Assembly (NCBI GenBank): GCA_023091735.1
Contig: JALKBU010000354.1
Span: 1-46,009, forward strand
DNA: 46,009 nucleotides
Direction of reading: 5' to 3'
Origin: Trichomonas tenax
Lineage: Eukaryota; Parabasalia; Trichomonadida; Trichomonadidae
Shown here in pieces: positions 1 through 9,720 of this stretch. The position numbers and the translations under genes are program-made. Under the pieces are notes generated by a model that did no database searches, was not told where the DNA came from, and saw nothing but the letters and a program-made list of their open reading frames with translations. Every line of letters starts with the position of its first letter. Within the stretch, counting starts at the first letter, position 1.

Positions 1-727
1 AGATTCTAACAGACGATGCCAGCGTTGCGGTGATGGTTGCGATCAATGCACAGACTCGACTCATTGTCTTCAATGCTTATCAGGAAAATATTATAATGAT
101 TCTAAGTGTCTTGACTCGTGTCCATTATCGATGTATGCAGATTCATTAAATGCCTGCCAGTTTTGTTCCCAAAAGTTTTGCGATCGTTGCCCTAACAATA
201 TTTGTTCAAAATGCCAGGATGGATTCCTTCAAGACCCAGTCACTAAATCATGTTATAAGAATTGTCCTTCAGGTCAATTCTGGAACAATATTTCCTATGA
301 ATGTACTCCATGCACAGATCACTGTAGTGTTTGTTTAAATGGAAGCACTTGTCAACAATGTGAAGCAGATTATTATTTTGATCTTAACAGCAAATGTGTG
401 CCATCTTGTCCTCCAAAAACTTATAGTGACATTAGAAAAGTATGTCATCAATGTCCATCAGAGTGTGAACTGTGTGATTCTAATACAGCATGCACTTCAT
501 GTCCAACTGGAAAGTATCTGCATAAAGGTAAATGCCTTGATGAGTGTCCTAAAGGATATTATGACCGAGATAATCGATGTTATGACTGCCATAGCAGATC
601 AATACAACAAGAAGATCTTTACAAATGCCCAGATTTCACTAAGAAATATCATAGATATCTAGCATTCATTAGAAAACTCTCAAGTTTACAAATTTCATTG
701 ATTATATTGCTCCTTAAAATATATTGA
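1..727 (+). CDS. furin-like cysteine-rich surface protein, 5'-partial
   Basis: The reading frame is open from base 2, so the gene starts before the window; the in-frame ATG at 131 is internal. The visible ~240 residues are repeated cysteine modules of the CxxC...C...C type (for example CQRCGDGCDQC and CHQCPSECELC), as in furin-like or growth-factor-receptor repeats. About seven modules end near base 610. The last ~16 residues are hydrophobic (LSSLQISLIILLLKIY) and could be a short membrane segment or a decayed end, because no cytoplasmic tail follows. Trichomonads have large families of such proteins at the cell surface. It is a paralogue of the gene at 3173-4945. Function is inferred only from domain type; no enzymatic residues are visible. 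Confidence 0.75.
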   Translation, partial: DSNRRCQRCGDGCDQCTDSTHCLQCLSGKYYNDSKCLDSCPLSMYADSLNACQFCSQKFCDRCPNNICSKCQDGFLQDPVTKSCYKNCPSGQFWNNISYECTPCTDHCSVCLNGSTCQQCEADYYFDLNSKCVPSCPPKTYSDIRKVCHQCPSECELCDSNTACTSCPTGKYLHKGKCLDECPKGYYDRDNRCYDCHSRSIQQEDLYKCPDFTKKYHRYLAFIRKLSSLQISLIILLLKIY

Positions 728-1589
728 TAGGAAAATAATCGCATTTCATTCAATTTTTTTAAATAAAAAGTTTAACCTTAGTTGCAATCATCAATGTACT
801 CCAAATCTAATAGCAACGATTAAACGCGACAATTCCTGTTAAAATTTGCGAAAAATGCGATCAGAAAAATTTCACTGGAAAAAGCACCTCTCAAAATTTT
901 CAAAATTGCGATATTTGAATATAAAGTACCATTATTGGAGGAAACTGTTTAAATGTTTTTTTTTTTTTTTTTTTGTGGATGACACTTATTAATTTTGTCG
1001 CATGAATGCTTAATAATTCCATATATATTTGGCACAAGAGGAATATTGTTGAATTTAGAACGGAATTAAGAGACTTGAAAAGATTGCATCACAAACATAA
1101 TGCAACAATATGTTGATATTTGATATTTAAGTTCATAATTATATACATTGAATTCGATTTCTAAATGCAATATTAACGCACCTTTTATTTATTGCAATAT
1201 TTCGTACCAAGAAATAATATATTTTGCAATTGCAATTTAGGAATTATGATAAATCAACGAATAATCCATAACAATTGAAAAGGAATTAGAAATAATGATG
1301 TCAGGTTGTCCCATTTCCAATAGACTGAAAAATTCGAGGACCAGTCAAAAGACCGCATTCAATTTTTGCAGGGGCGAAAAATTATTTTCTTGGGTCCTCC
1401 TGTTATAATTTTTCTTAATTTTATTTTGTTCATATAAGAAAATTTTAAGATGACGATATAGGTAAAACAAAATTTTTTTCATATGGTTGTCAACAAATAG
1501 CATCTTCCAAAAGGCTAAGCATTTCAAGTGAGGTAAGTTTTGATGCCCAGGTCTGTTTTTTTTAAATCCAAAGGAATTAGTCACTAAGA
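728..1589. other. AT-rich intergenic stretch, no gene seen
   Basis: About 860 bp of AT-rich sequence with a run of 19 T at 956-974. Short frames on both strands are interrupted and lack the codon pattern of the neighbouring genes. No RNA gene, repeat or promoter is recognised. Confidence 0.5.
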
Positions 1590-2350
1590 ATGAAGATGAT
1601 ATACTTCTTCATGATGGCAACTTGCTCGGACCATCTGATTCTCTCATCAGCTAAACGGACAGTGAGCTTGCCAGCGCGCTTGAGTCTTGCTTGTGATTTG
1701 GCGAGCCTGGACATCTCACGCTCGAGGTCGTCATATTGCTTCTTGTAGGCAGCAAGAGTGGCTTCAATCTCAGCGAGCTGATGACATCCACTTAGTGGCC
1801 TTAAGTATTACTGTGACTTCAGCGACCTTCATCTACTTTGGTTCGTCATTTCTGAATGTATCTTCGGACTTGTAAATGATTGTAGTTCAGATACAAAGTA
1901 ATCTAGCAGCTCTGGATATTTTAGAGACTTCTTCAACGTATGGCTGAGCTTACTGGGTATTGCCGGTGGAACGTGGTGATCCTGAGAATATATTGAAGAA
2001 ACTTTGGAAATGATCGGAAATGAGTATCACAGCGGAATACAGATGGTTTTTATAAATGGCTGACTCGGCGACTTTAAGCAGTTTTAAAGCTTCTTCGAAG
2101 AAGTGGAAGAACTTGGTCGAGTTCTCTATGAGCTTCAGCGGCCATTTGTTCAGCTATGAGATACATTTTCTTTCATTAGAGCTGCCTCTGCTATAAATTT
2201 TAACAAGTATATGTAGTTTAAAAAGGGCAAAACTTAGGAAGAAGGGTTCCAGCATCTTGATGTTTGCTGACATAACGGCGATGCTTTGTTTGGCTATGTT
2301 TTGTAGTGACTGAGCGTGTTTCCAGCTACTTTGTAGTGAAGTTGGACATA
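1590..2350 (-). pseudogene. dynein heavy chain stalk fragment (relic)
   Basis: Read on the minus strand, the lower part (about 1590-1800) encodes a charged helix ending AGKLTVRLADERIRWSEQVA, which matches the end of the second stalk helix and the ExxRW signature before AAA5 in dynein heavy chains. Further 5' there are pieces like the first stalk helix (FFEEALKLLKVAESA, near 2060-2110) and the microtubule-binding region (VEEVSKISRAARLLC, near 1890-1940). They lie in the right order but in different frames, with stops between them. This is therefore a decayed fragment of the AAA4-AAA5 stalk region, of higher GC than its surroundings. No AAA modules are visible on either side. A second dynein relic covering linker to AAA2 lies at 43986-45720. 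Confidence 0.7.
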
Positions 2351-2576
2351 AATAATAATTATGTCACTTTTCTCCCGCCAAATAATGTTTTCGATAATTT
2401 TTCTTCAAATATATTATCATAATGATTTTGACCCGAAAACATTATGTTTAACGATGTTTTTTTTCACAAAATTCATTTTGAAATTGTTGATTATATTCAT
2501 AAAAGAGGCATGGTTGAAAAGTGACAATAATGGTCAATGTGACAGTTCTATACAAAGCAATATTAAAAAATGTAGT

Positions 2577-2782
2577 CATCAAACCCTCAGTTACGCACAG
2601 AATGAATCTCTCGGCCAAACATTGTCATTTTCACTCTTTATTATCTTGTTTTTCAGGTTTTATGTTCCAAAATTTTTAAAAACGATTTCAAGTTAACATC
2701 AATCCCTAAGTTACACATTGAATGAATTTATAAGCCATACACTCTCATCTTCACTCTTTATTATCTTGTTTTTCAAGTTTTA
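2577..2782. repeat. tandem duplication, 120-bp period, two copies
   Basis: Copies at 2577-2662 and 2697-2782 align without gaps over 86 bp at roughly 79% identity by eye. The 3' half, from TTCACTCTTTATTATC onward, is almost identical. Neither copy codes convincingly. The remaining sequence from 2351 to 3172 shows no gene. Confidence 0.7.
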
Positions 2783-3172
2783 AGATTACAGATCTTTTCA
2801 TATTTTAGAAAACATGTTTTATTCCTTATTATCAGCAATAACATCATTAAATCTTTTGATCAGTACTCTCAGTGTTGGTAGAAGAAAATTTGGCTCCACC
2901 AGTCTTCCTTCACATCATTTTTGTTACAATAAGAATCTTGGTATATATTGAAGATAAATATTCGAATATAATACATAATTGAAAATATGACATTTTTACT
3001 TTACAAGTGTCAGAATCTGACTTTATGTATCAGAACCTTAAAATGTAACTGCACTTTTTTACACACTCCAACCGAAAACTTTTAATCAAAGTCATTTTAT
3101 TTCACATATTATTCATATTTTTATTATATATTTAATGTATTTTTAAGATGCTGAGTGAAAATAATCAAAAAA

Positions 3173-4945
3173 ATGATTGTTTTGTTGATAATTTCCGAAA
3201 CCATTATTCATGAATATTCTGGCAAACCTGAGACTAATGGAACTCTGTATCCTGGTGAGTATAGAATTGCCTGCTTTGGGGCTCAAGGAGGATATGCATT
3301 TGATGATGGTTATAAAAGTGCAGAAGGTGGTCCTGGGGCTTCAGGATGGATGGTCCTGAACGTGAAATATAGGATTAATTACACAGCATATGGTGGAACA
3401 CAAGGTTCAGGTAAGATAAATGGAAATGCAGAAGGTGGTTGGCCAGATGGAGGCAGATCTGGTAAAGATAATTCAGGTGGGAAAAATGATGGTCCAGGTA
3501 GTGGAGGTGGTTCGAGTCGATTTTATATAAATAATTCAATTGCAATGGTTTGTGGGGCTGGAGCTGGTGGAATTAACAAATACAATGGCCCTCCTGGTGG
3601 CGGTATTGGTTATAACTATATAATTGCTAACAACTATGGGGAAAAATCAAACACGAATTTTAAAATGATAACCGATCATTCTAAATCAACTAAGGATTTT
3701 CAAGCTGGGAATGGAGAAGAAGCTTCTTCTGTCCCTGGAGCAGGTGGAGGAGGTGGTTATTTTGGTGGAATTGGAGGAACAAATGATGGAAAGTATTGGA
3801 AACGTTCTGGTGCAAGTGGTGAATCATTTATTGACGCAACATACACTAAAAACTATTCAATCAATGATGGTAAAGTCTCTCCAAACTATGGCAATGGTAA
3901 AATTGAAATTTTCTTGAATTATTATTGTCCACAGAATTGTGATGTATGTTATTCCAAGAACAAGTGTTCAATTTGTGGTTCATCAGCAAAATATGAGTAC
4001 AATGGATTATGTCAAATAGACTGTCCTCCCCGAACAACTGCTGTTGAATCTGAGAATGGAATTCATTGTGAAGAATGTTTAGTGGATTATTGCGATGATT
4101 GTTCTGATGATAAATCAATTTGTAAAACATGCATTGAAGGCTTTAAATTGAACAACAGTAAATGCCTCAAAACATGCGAACCTGGGTTTTATCAATCATC
4201 GGAAACTAAATGTTCTAAATGTCCTAAAAATTGCTACAGCTGTAAAAATGATCATAAATGTAGCATTTGCAATTCTAATTTTTTCTTGACAAAAGAGATG
4301 ACTTGTGAAGCTAAATGCCCCAAAAAAACATATGCTGATGCATCTAATAAATGCATTAATTGCCCCGCAATTTGCGAAACATGTTTCCAAGATCAATGCT
4401 TGTCTTGTCCTGAAGGAAAATTTTTGCATGATGGAACTTGTGATTCAAAATGCCCCGAAGGATATTTTGGGAAAGATAAAATCTGTGAAAAATGTCCAAA
4501 GGATTGTAAACATTGTGAAAATAGTGAATCTTGTACAAAATGTATGGATGGCAAATTCTTCCTCAATAATATCTGCTATGGTCATTGTCCAAAGGAATAT
4601 TTTGGCGGTATTGATTATTATTGCTATTCTTGTCCAGAAAATTGTACATATTGTGATAACAATTATAGCTGCAATGAATGCATTAATGGAATGTATGTTT
4701 TTAATTCAATGTGCGTTACTTCATGCATTGATGGATATTATCCAACATTAACAAAATGCAATTTATGTGATGAAGATTGCGTGACATGTGCAAACTTTTC
4801 TTCAAATTGTTTGAAATGCCGCGATATTAATAAGTTTGTTTCAAATGATGGAACATGTGTCTGGAAAAAGACCGAATCTTTTAATGGATATCTCAAATTG
4901 CGGAACAAATATTATAATTTAAATCACCCTTCAAACAAAAAATAA
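3173..4945 (+). CDS. secreted glycine-rich/furin-repeat protein (ALK-type Gly-rich domain)
   Basis: A 590-residue protein from the ATG at 3173. The frame opens slightly earlier but with no earlier ATG. The N-terminus (MIVLLIISETIIHEYS) is a short hydrophobic segment suited to a signal peptide. Residues ~20-250 form a glycine-rich domain with YPGEYRIACFGAQGG and repeated GGG/GAGG runs, the pattern of the Gly_rich family found in ALK/LTK receptors. Residues ~255-560 are about seven cysteine modules (CPxxCxxC) like furin repeats. The tail (~30 residues) is polar and no transmembrane helix is visible, so the protein may be secreted or held by other contacts. The stop overlaps a TAAA, the trichomonad polyadenylation signal. 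Its cysteine part is paralogous to the partial gene at 1-727. The ligand or adhesion role is unknown. Confidence 0.8.
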   Translation: MIVLLIISETIIHEYSGKPETNGTLYPGEYRIACFGAQGGYAFDDGYKSAEGGPGASGWMVLNVKYRINYTAYGGTQGSGKINGNAEGGWPDGGRSGKDNSGGKNDGPGSGGGSSRFYINNSIAMVCGAGAGGINKYNGPPGGGIGYNYIIANNYGEKSNTNFKMITDHSKSTKDFQAGNGEEASSVPGAGGGGGYFGGIGGTNDGKYWKRSGASGESFIDATYTKNYSINDGKVSPNYGNGKIEIFLNYYCPQNCDVCYSKNKCSICGSSAKYEYNGLCQIDCPPRTTAVESENGIHCEECLVDYCDDCSDDKSICKTCIEGFKLNNSKCLKTCEPGFYQSSETKCSKCPKNCYSCKNDHKCSICNSNFFLTKEMTCEAKCPKKTYADASNKCINCPAICETCFQDQCLSCPEGKFLHDGTCDSKCPEGYFGKDKICEKCPKDCKHCENSESCTKCMDGKFFLNNICYGHCPKEYFGGIDYYCYSCPENCTYCDNNYSCNECINGMYVFNSMCVTSCIDGYYPTLTKCNLCDEDCVTCANFSSNCLKCRDINKFVSNDGTCVWKKTESFNGYLKLRNKYYNLNHPSNKK

Positions 4946-5025
4946 ATTATAATCAGTTATTTTTATCAAAATAAATAACAAATATAGGTTTATATACATA
5001 ATGACAATAACGATATATAACAACA

Positions 5026-7104
5026 TCATTTCTTTCCAGTCCACATTTCTCTTAATTCCTGGTTTTTAGCTTCTCTTCTTGCTCTAACTGTTTCCCAATG
5101 GATTTGATCATCTGTCTTTCTTGCACTGCTTGTTTGGGCTCTGTGTCTGGCCTCTTTTCGTGTCAACTCTTGTCCCTCTCTGTTGAAAAGAGATGAATTC
5201 TTTTCAACTCGTTTTAACATTTTTCTCGTTTCTTTGGAAACACGTTTAAATTCCTCTTCTTCAGCTTTCCTGCGCTCATTGAGGCTTTTCGTTTTTACTT
5301 CGATTTGTTCTCTCAGTCTTCTCAAATCAGGTTCGATACGTGCTGCAACTTTAATTTCTTTCTTTATTCTTGCGTCTTCCTCTTCACGCTTCACTCTGTC
5401 AGCTTCAGCCTGTTGAACAATCTTTTGTCTAACCATTTGATTCCTTAACTGAGTTGCCTTCGTTGTTGCTGGATCATAAAATGCTTTTTTATCCTTTTCG
5501 CTGATTTCTGCCTTCTTCATGTTATCTTTATCATCAGCAACTTTGAATTTAGTTTTCTTATGTTGTTTTGGAGGTGGTGGAGGGACTTTTTCTCCTATTT
5601 CTTCAAGCTTCTGTTCACCAATGAGTTTTCTTAGTTTTCTTTCTTTAATAAGATCAGCTTCATCAGGTATAAGGTCATATTTCTTCTTTGGTGGACTGTT
5701 TTCACGCCTCTGCGATTCTTCCAATCTTTTTGCTTTCAGTGATGTTCTATCTTCCTTTAAAAATATCGGGGACTTATCTTCGAGTGGACGTGATTTGTAT
5801 TCAATTGGTTTTGGTCTCTCTTCTGTTTGCCCATATTTTCTTGCTGATTCTTCACTCTTCTTTGCAGATTCTGCTTTTCTTTTAGCAGCTTCTTCTTTAC
5901 GCTTTGTAACAAGTTCTGTTCTTTCTTCTTTCATGAATTCCGGAATCTTATCTTCAACAGGACCGGCTTTGAACTTCTTATATAGTTTATTTTCTTCCTC
6001 TAAATGTTTTTGATATTTTTCTTTCGCGCTTTTGTTGTTTTTGTCTGTAGTTGTTAAATCATTTAAAACTCTGTTGTACAACGAACTTTGTTTTGTGTCT
6101 GTATCTGTTTTGCATGAAATTGTTGTTTTCTTTATGATTGTACTGCTTTTTAACAGAGAATCACCCATAGTTTGTGTATTTGTCGCGAAATTTGTTGAAA
6201 CGAAGTCTGTGTCGTTGTGAGATGCAAGAAGATTAGTGTCTGATGAAAAATCAGTTGTGTTCTTATTTTTGTAATTTTCTTTTGTAGACGCTAAGCTCTC
6301 CGTTATTGTGACCGACTTTCTTGGTTTATCTTTAGTTTCCTCTTTTGTTGATTCCAAATTAAAGTCAGATGTCATAGTGTCGTGGAATGAAGAAATGTCC
6401 TGCATAGTTGATATAGTGTCGGCATTTTTATTTGCATTCGATGATTTTTGAGTTAGGTTTACGGATGACATTGGTGATAATTTTGAAATCTTTGATGTAG
6501 AGTTGTCGAAGTCGTAGTTATTTCCTGTGGTATCCATCTTAGCGGATTGTGACTTGCGAACGACGAACGATGATTTATCTTGGCTTTTATTAAGTTTTTG
6601 GACACCACAAGTCATTAATTCCGATTCCAATGCGTCAGATATTCCGTATTTGTTTGTTTTTGTTTTAGATGACGAATCAAAGTCATCTGAAAAGGACACG
6701 TCACTGAATTGCGCTTCTGCGTCCAAATCTTTGAAATATGTGTATCTTGCTGACGAAATTGTCTCCTGCATCTCCCTCTCTGATGCTTCACGTCGTTGAA
6801 TACTCAAATTATGAGAGGAAGAAATGAAATCGAGATCAGATTTCAAAGCCTCTCCAATTTTTGATGGATCTGTAGTGGTCACTGGAGATCTTTCCTTTCT
6901 TGGAGGCTCTGCTCCATCAGAATCCATTGAAACATCGCTAGAGAAAGAAAATGTTGATGGATCAGAGAAATCCGAATCTGCGCCTTTCTGGTTGTCCAAA
7001 CCGTGTTTTTCTTGATACTCCCACTCAGTCATGGGTATTTTCTTGGGCTTTTTGTCTGGATGAACCGGTCTGTCCGCAAACCAGGAAGAATCCAGCAAGC
7101 TCAT
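5026..7104 (-). CDS. FAM161-like coiled-coil (microtubule/basal body) protein
   Basis: A 692-residue protein starting at the ATG at 7104. Residues 1-360 are Ser/Thr/Asp-rich and probably disordered. Two related blocks follow at about 378 and 438 (FKAGPVEDKIPEF and YKSRPLEDKSPIF, each followed by KE(E/D)RT), resembling the FKARP motif of FAM161 and TPX2-type proteins. A PPPPP run lies near 512. The C-terminal third has TKATQLRNQ, AARIEPDL, a long charged helix and KRVEKNSSLF, in the same order as in the FAM161/UPF0564 domain, a ciliary, basal-body and microtubule-binding family. Trichomonads have several flagella, so an axonemal or cytoskeletal role fits. Family assignment is by motif memory only. 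It is divergent from the gene at 7385, with a motif array between them. Confidence 0.6.
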   Translation of the reverse strand: MSLLDSSWFADRPVHPDKKPKKIPMTEWEYQEKHGLDNQKGADSDFSDPSTFSFSSDVSMDSDGAEPPRKERSPVTTTDPSKIGEALKSDLDFISSSHNLSIQRREASEREMQETISSARYTYFKDLDAEAQFSDVSFSDDFDSSSKTKTNKYGISDALESELMTCGVQKLNKSQDKSSFVVRKSQSAKMDTTGNNYDFDNSTSKISKLSPMSSVNLTQKSSNANKNADTISTMQDISSFHDTMTSDFNLESTKEETKDKPRKSVTITESLASTKENYKNKNTTDFSSDTNLLASHNDTDFVSTNFATNTQTMGDSLLKSSTIIKKTTISCKTDTDTKQSSLYNRVLNDLTTTDKNNKSAKEKYQKHLEEENKLYKKFKAGPVEDKIPEFMKEERTELVTKRKEEAAKRKAESAKKSEESARKYGQTEERPKPIEYKSRPLEDKSPIFLKEDRTSLKAKRLEESQRRENSPPKKKYDLIPDEADLIKERKLRKLIGEQKLEEIGEKVPPPPPKQHKKTKFKVADDKDNMKKAEISEKDKKAFYDPATTKATQLRNQMVRQKIVQQAEADRVKREEEDARIKKEIKVAARIEPDLRRLREQIEVKTKSLNERRKAEEEEFKRVSKETRKMLKRVEKNSSLFNREGQELTRKEARHRAQTSSARKTDDQIHWETVRARREAKNQELREMWTGKK

Positions 7105-7137
7105 TTATCTAAACGTACAGTTATTATTTTGGCTAAA

Positions 7138-7389
7138 TTTTGACATGTAAATTATTTTTTGTTATGTAAATGAATCCATTTTGTAATGTAAACATAAAAA
7201 TGATTTTAACATGTAATGCATTTAAAATTTCTGCAGTGTAAAACAAATTTTGTTATGCAACAAAAACATTTTGTAATGTAAAATCGATTTGGCAAGTAAT
7301 TCTATTTTTTCTCGTAAACATCATTTGTCATGTAAACACTCTAATTTATGAAAAATTTTGTCGTGTAAAAAATTTTAATGTGTCATAAA
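7138..7389 (+). repeat. array of ~12 degenerate TTTTGNNATGTAAA units, ~21-bp period
   Basis: Units begin near 7138, 7157, 7179, 7204, 7229, 7248, 7269, 7288, 7305, 7324, 7356 and 7373. The clearest read TTTTGACATGTAAA, TTTTGTTATGTAAA, TTTTGTAATGTAAA (twice) and TTTTGTCGTGTAAA. Spacing is 17-32 bp, mostly 19-25. The array fills the whole gap between two divergent genes, so it could be a shared regulatory region or a decayed satellite. Two unit variants recur exactly at 13781-13794 (inverted) and 13868-13881. Confidence 0.65.
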
Positions 7390-8383
7390 AAATTATTTGT
7401 TACTTTTTTATTATTTTATTTGGAAGTTTAAAATTGGAAGATATATATCTCGAGTATTGATTTTTATATGCATTTTATCGTTAGCTTTCTTATTTGCGAT
7501 AGCTGTCTTTATAACAAGAATAAATTATTTCAACATTTTTCATAAATTTCCAAATTGCATCTCAACTTCTGTAAATAGTACCAAAAGTTCTTCTAGTGAT
7601 GTAGCGTTTTTGTTTGCTGACAAAATATCTAATGGATTAGAAATTGCGATTTCATCTTTGAGATCTTCTGGAACAAATGGTAGAATTGTTCTATTTTTGC
7701 CATCAAATATTAATCTTCATTCTAAATATCTTGAATTTTTAAAGAACAATAGTGTTGAAACATTTTTTTATAATTTGACCAAAAATTTTGTTCCTCACTT
7801 AGACAGATATGTTCATGAACTCAAATATTTGATGGAAAATATAAACACAACAAAAAGAATACTTCATATTGATTCTTTTGATACTTATTTTCAGTCTGAT
7901 CCATTCAATAAAATCAAATACAACAAACTTACTTTTTATGGTGAAGGGTATTTTATTAAATCATGCCATTGGAATAGAAATTGGATAAGGAACTGCTATG
8001 GAGAAGAAGTTCTGAAGACAATTGGCAAAAAAGAAATTCTTTGTAGTGGAACAATTTCAGGAAACGCGACTGAATATTTAAAATTATTACAGATTATAAT
8101 CACAAGTCCGCAATTTGAATCATGTCATAATCATTCCTTAGATCAAGCATTTTTGAACTATCTTGTATATAATGGCAATGTTACATCAAATAATATTTCA
8201 TATAATATAGAATCATGTGATGGCGATGTTTTAACAATGTCGCGATGTATGCATAACAAAAGCATATATTTTATCAATAATAGCTTATTTAAAGGTCTTG
8301 GTTCATCCCCACCATCAATCATTCATCAATATAATAGATTTGGTAACGCTCAAAAAAATATTGAATATTTATGTTATAGATAG
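7385..8383 (+). CDS. glycosyltransferase-like type II membrane protein, no in-frame ATG
   Basis: An open frame of ~330 codons. Near its N-terminus (residues ~17-42) is a strongly hydrophobic helix with flanking basic residues, typical of a Golgi type II anchor. The lumenal part has HIDSFDTYFQSDPF (a DxD-like, metal/nucleotide-sugar position), SGT...G, HSLDQAFLNYLVYNG and IIHQYNRF. This order is typical of GT-A-fold nucleotide-diphospho-sugar transferases. Many NxS/T sites are present. No ATG occurs in frame before residue ~146; the frame opens at 7379. An ATA codon at 7385 follows TCATA at 7383, so a mutated start or a non-ATG start is possible. The sugar substrate is unknown. Confidence 0.6.
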   Translation: MKNYLLLFYYFIWKFKIGRYISRVLIFICILSLAFLFAIAVFITRINYFNIFHKFPNCISTSVNSTKSSSSDVAFLFADKISNGLEIAISSLRSSGTNGRIVLFLPSNINLHSKYLEFLKNNSVETFFYNLTKNFVPHLDRYVHELKYLMENINTTKRILHIDSFDTYFQSDPFNKIKYNKLTFYGEGYFIKSCHWNRNWIRNCYGEEVLKTIGKKEILCSGTISGNATEYLKLLQIIITSPQFESCHNHSLDQAFLNYLVYNGNVTSNNISYNIESCDGDVLTMSRCMHNKSIYFINNSLFKGLGSSPPSIIHQYNRFGNAQKNIEYLCYR

Positions 8384-8482
8384 AATCGCTGATATAATAA
8401 ACAAATAGAAGTTCGATTTTTTTTATTTCATGAATGCGCAAAAATTTTGCCAACAACAAAATTTGACAAAATTATTTAATCA

Positions 8483-9310
8483 ATGTCTAAAACAGTTCGA
8501 AAATCAGCTCAATATAAATCAATGAAGCTCTCCGAAGCCATTTTATATTTAGGAGATCTAGACGATGATAATTTTCTCGAAAATTTTCTGGCTACTAGAA
8601 TAGATATTGATAAAAACAGTTCTCCTCTTGAATTGATTGATCTTATTGACGTATTTGCAGAAAAATAGGATCATATTCACTCCAGTGTTGCTTTAATGTC
8701 TTAAGATGATTTTTCGACGCGAATGAAGTAAGCGAACAAGATCAAAATACAAATCAACCAATTAATCAGTCAACAAGAGATAATCAAATGATAGAAACAG
8801 ACATTGTAAATAAAGATTCTGATAATAATCGAAATAAACAAACTATTGAAACTATTGAACCTATAATTTGCAACTTTGAAGAAAATGATCCTCAACAACA
8901 AATATTTAAAATATACATTGATGGAACAAAACCTGATTATAACTTCCACTCCAAAGTTATAAATTACGCATGTCTACTTCCATGAAAATTCACGCCTGTA
9001 ATACACATAGTGTTTGACACAAAAAAATATTTAGGGGAAGTAACTCTGCCCCTAAAAAATAAATTATATAGCCAAAAAAATAGCGTATTATTAATGTAAC
9101 CATAAATCAAATTTTTGATCTCAACAATCGAATCAAAATATCACCAACAATATATGTATTTCTCCAGAAATATCTCCATTCGCAATTAAAATTGATGAAA
9201 GAGCAAACATGTCTAGAATCATTTCAAGCAAATTTGAATTGCCATTCCAACTCGAAATGGAAAATCCTTATTTGGAGCTTTGTGGAGCTATTGTTGAAAT
9301 ATTTCTATGA
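8483..9310 (+). pseudogene. broken gene of unknown function, several frameshifts
   Basis: Four consecutive segments have coding character but lie in shifting frames: 8483-8668 (61 residues, starts with ATG; acidic, SPLELIDLIDVFAEK), 8710-8985 (FEENDPQQQIFKIYIDGTKP), about 8985-9095 (TPVIHIVFDTKKYLGEV) and 9126-9310 (ISPEISPFAIKIDERANMSR). Read together they look like one protein of ~270 residues with a beta-rich C-terminal half. I do not recognise the family. Frameshifts and stops between the segments say it is dead, although the first 61-residue frame could be expressed on its own. The relic runs directly into a Pmp-like relic. Confidence 0.5.
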
Positions 9311-9720
9311 TTCTTCATTTGGCTGTATGTTCATAATGGCAGATGACATCAAATTTCTTCACTCTTTTTGTTTATCAAAAATTATTGACAATATGGAACT
9401 GGTGGAGCAATTTATTTTAACGGCCTCAGTTCTATAATTCATCATAGATTCTGTGCGATTAATGTATACACAAACAACAATGGAATTTTTCTTTTTCAAA
9501 CTGCCATACATCGTCCTCAAGTTATAAAAACAAAGCTATTGAATACTCGATGACGCAATATTCTCAATCAAATGCATGGTATTTAGCACATTTTGAGTAT
9601 GGAGAGTGCGGTATTTATTCATCAAGCATTTCCAAAAATACTGTTTTTAGTTTCTCTGGTTTTTCGATTGCTTCCTTATATAAGCATGTCAAAGGATTCA
9701 TCAGAAGAAACTGAATCACC
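9290..9720 (+). pseudogene. Pmp-like repeat protein relic, copy 1
   Basis: Shifting frames give FGCMFIMADDIKFLHSFC, then TGGAIYFNGLSSIIHHRFCA and INVYTNNNGIFLFQTA. GGAI, the FxxN-like context and the RFCAINVY element are typical of trichomonad proteins related to chlamydial polymorphic membrane proteins (Pmp, beta-helix repeats). Frameshifts and stops occur throughout. The sequence around 9318-9480 is a diverged duplicate of 10318-10480. From 9720 to 10132 I see no gene. Confidence 0.6.

Noticed and set aside
2361..2696. 111-codon plus frame
   Set aside because: Composition is AT-driven, it includes the duplicated repeat, and no homology or Inr is seen.
5183..6799. plus-strand reading frames opposite the FAM161-like gene
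   Set aside because: Ser/Phe/Leu-rich shadows of the Lys/Glu-rich coding strand.
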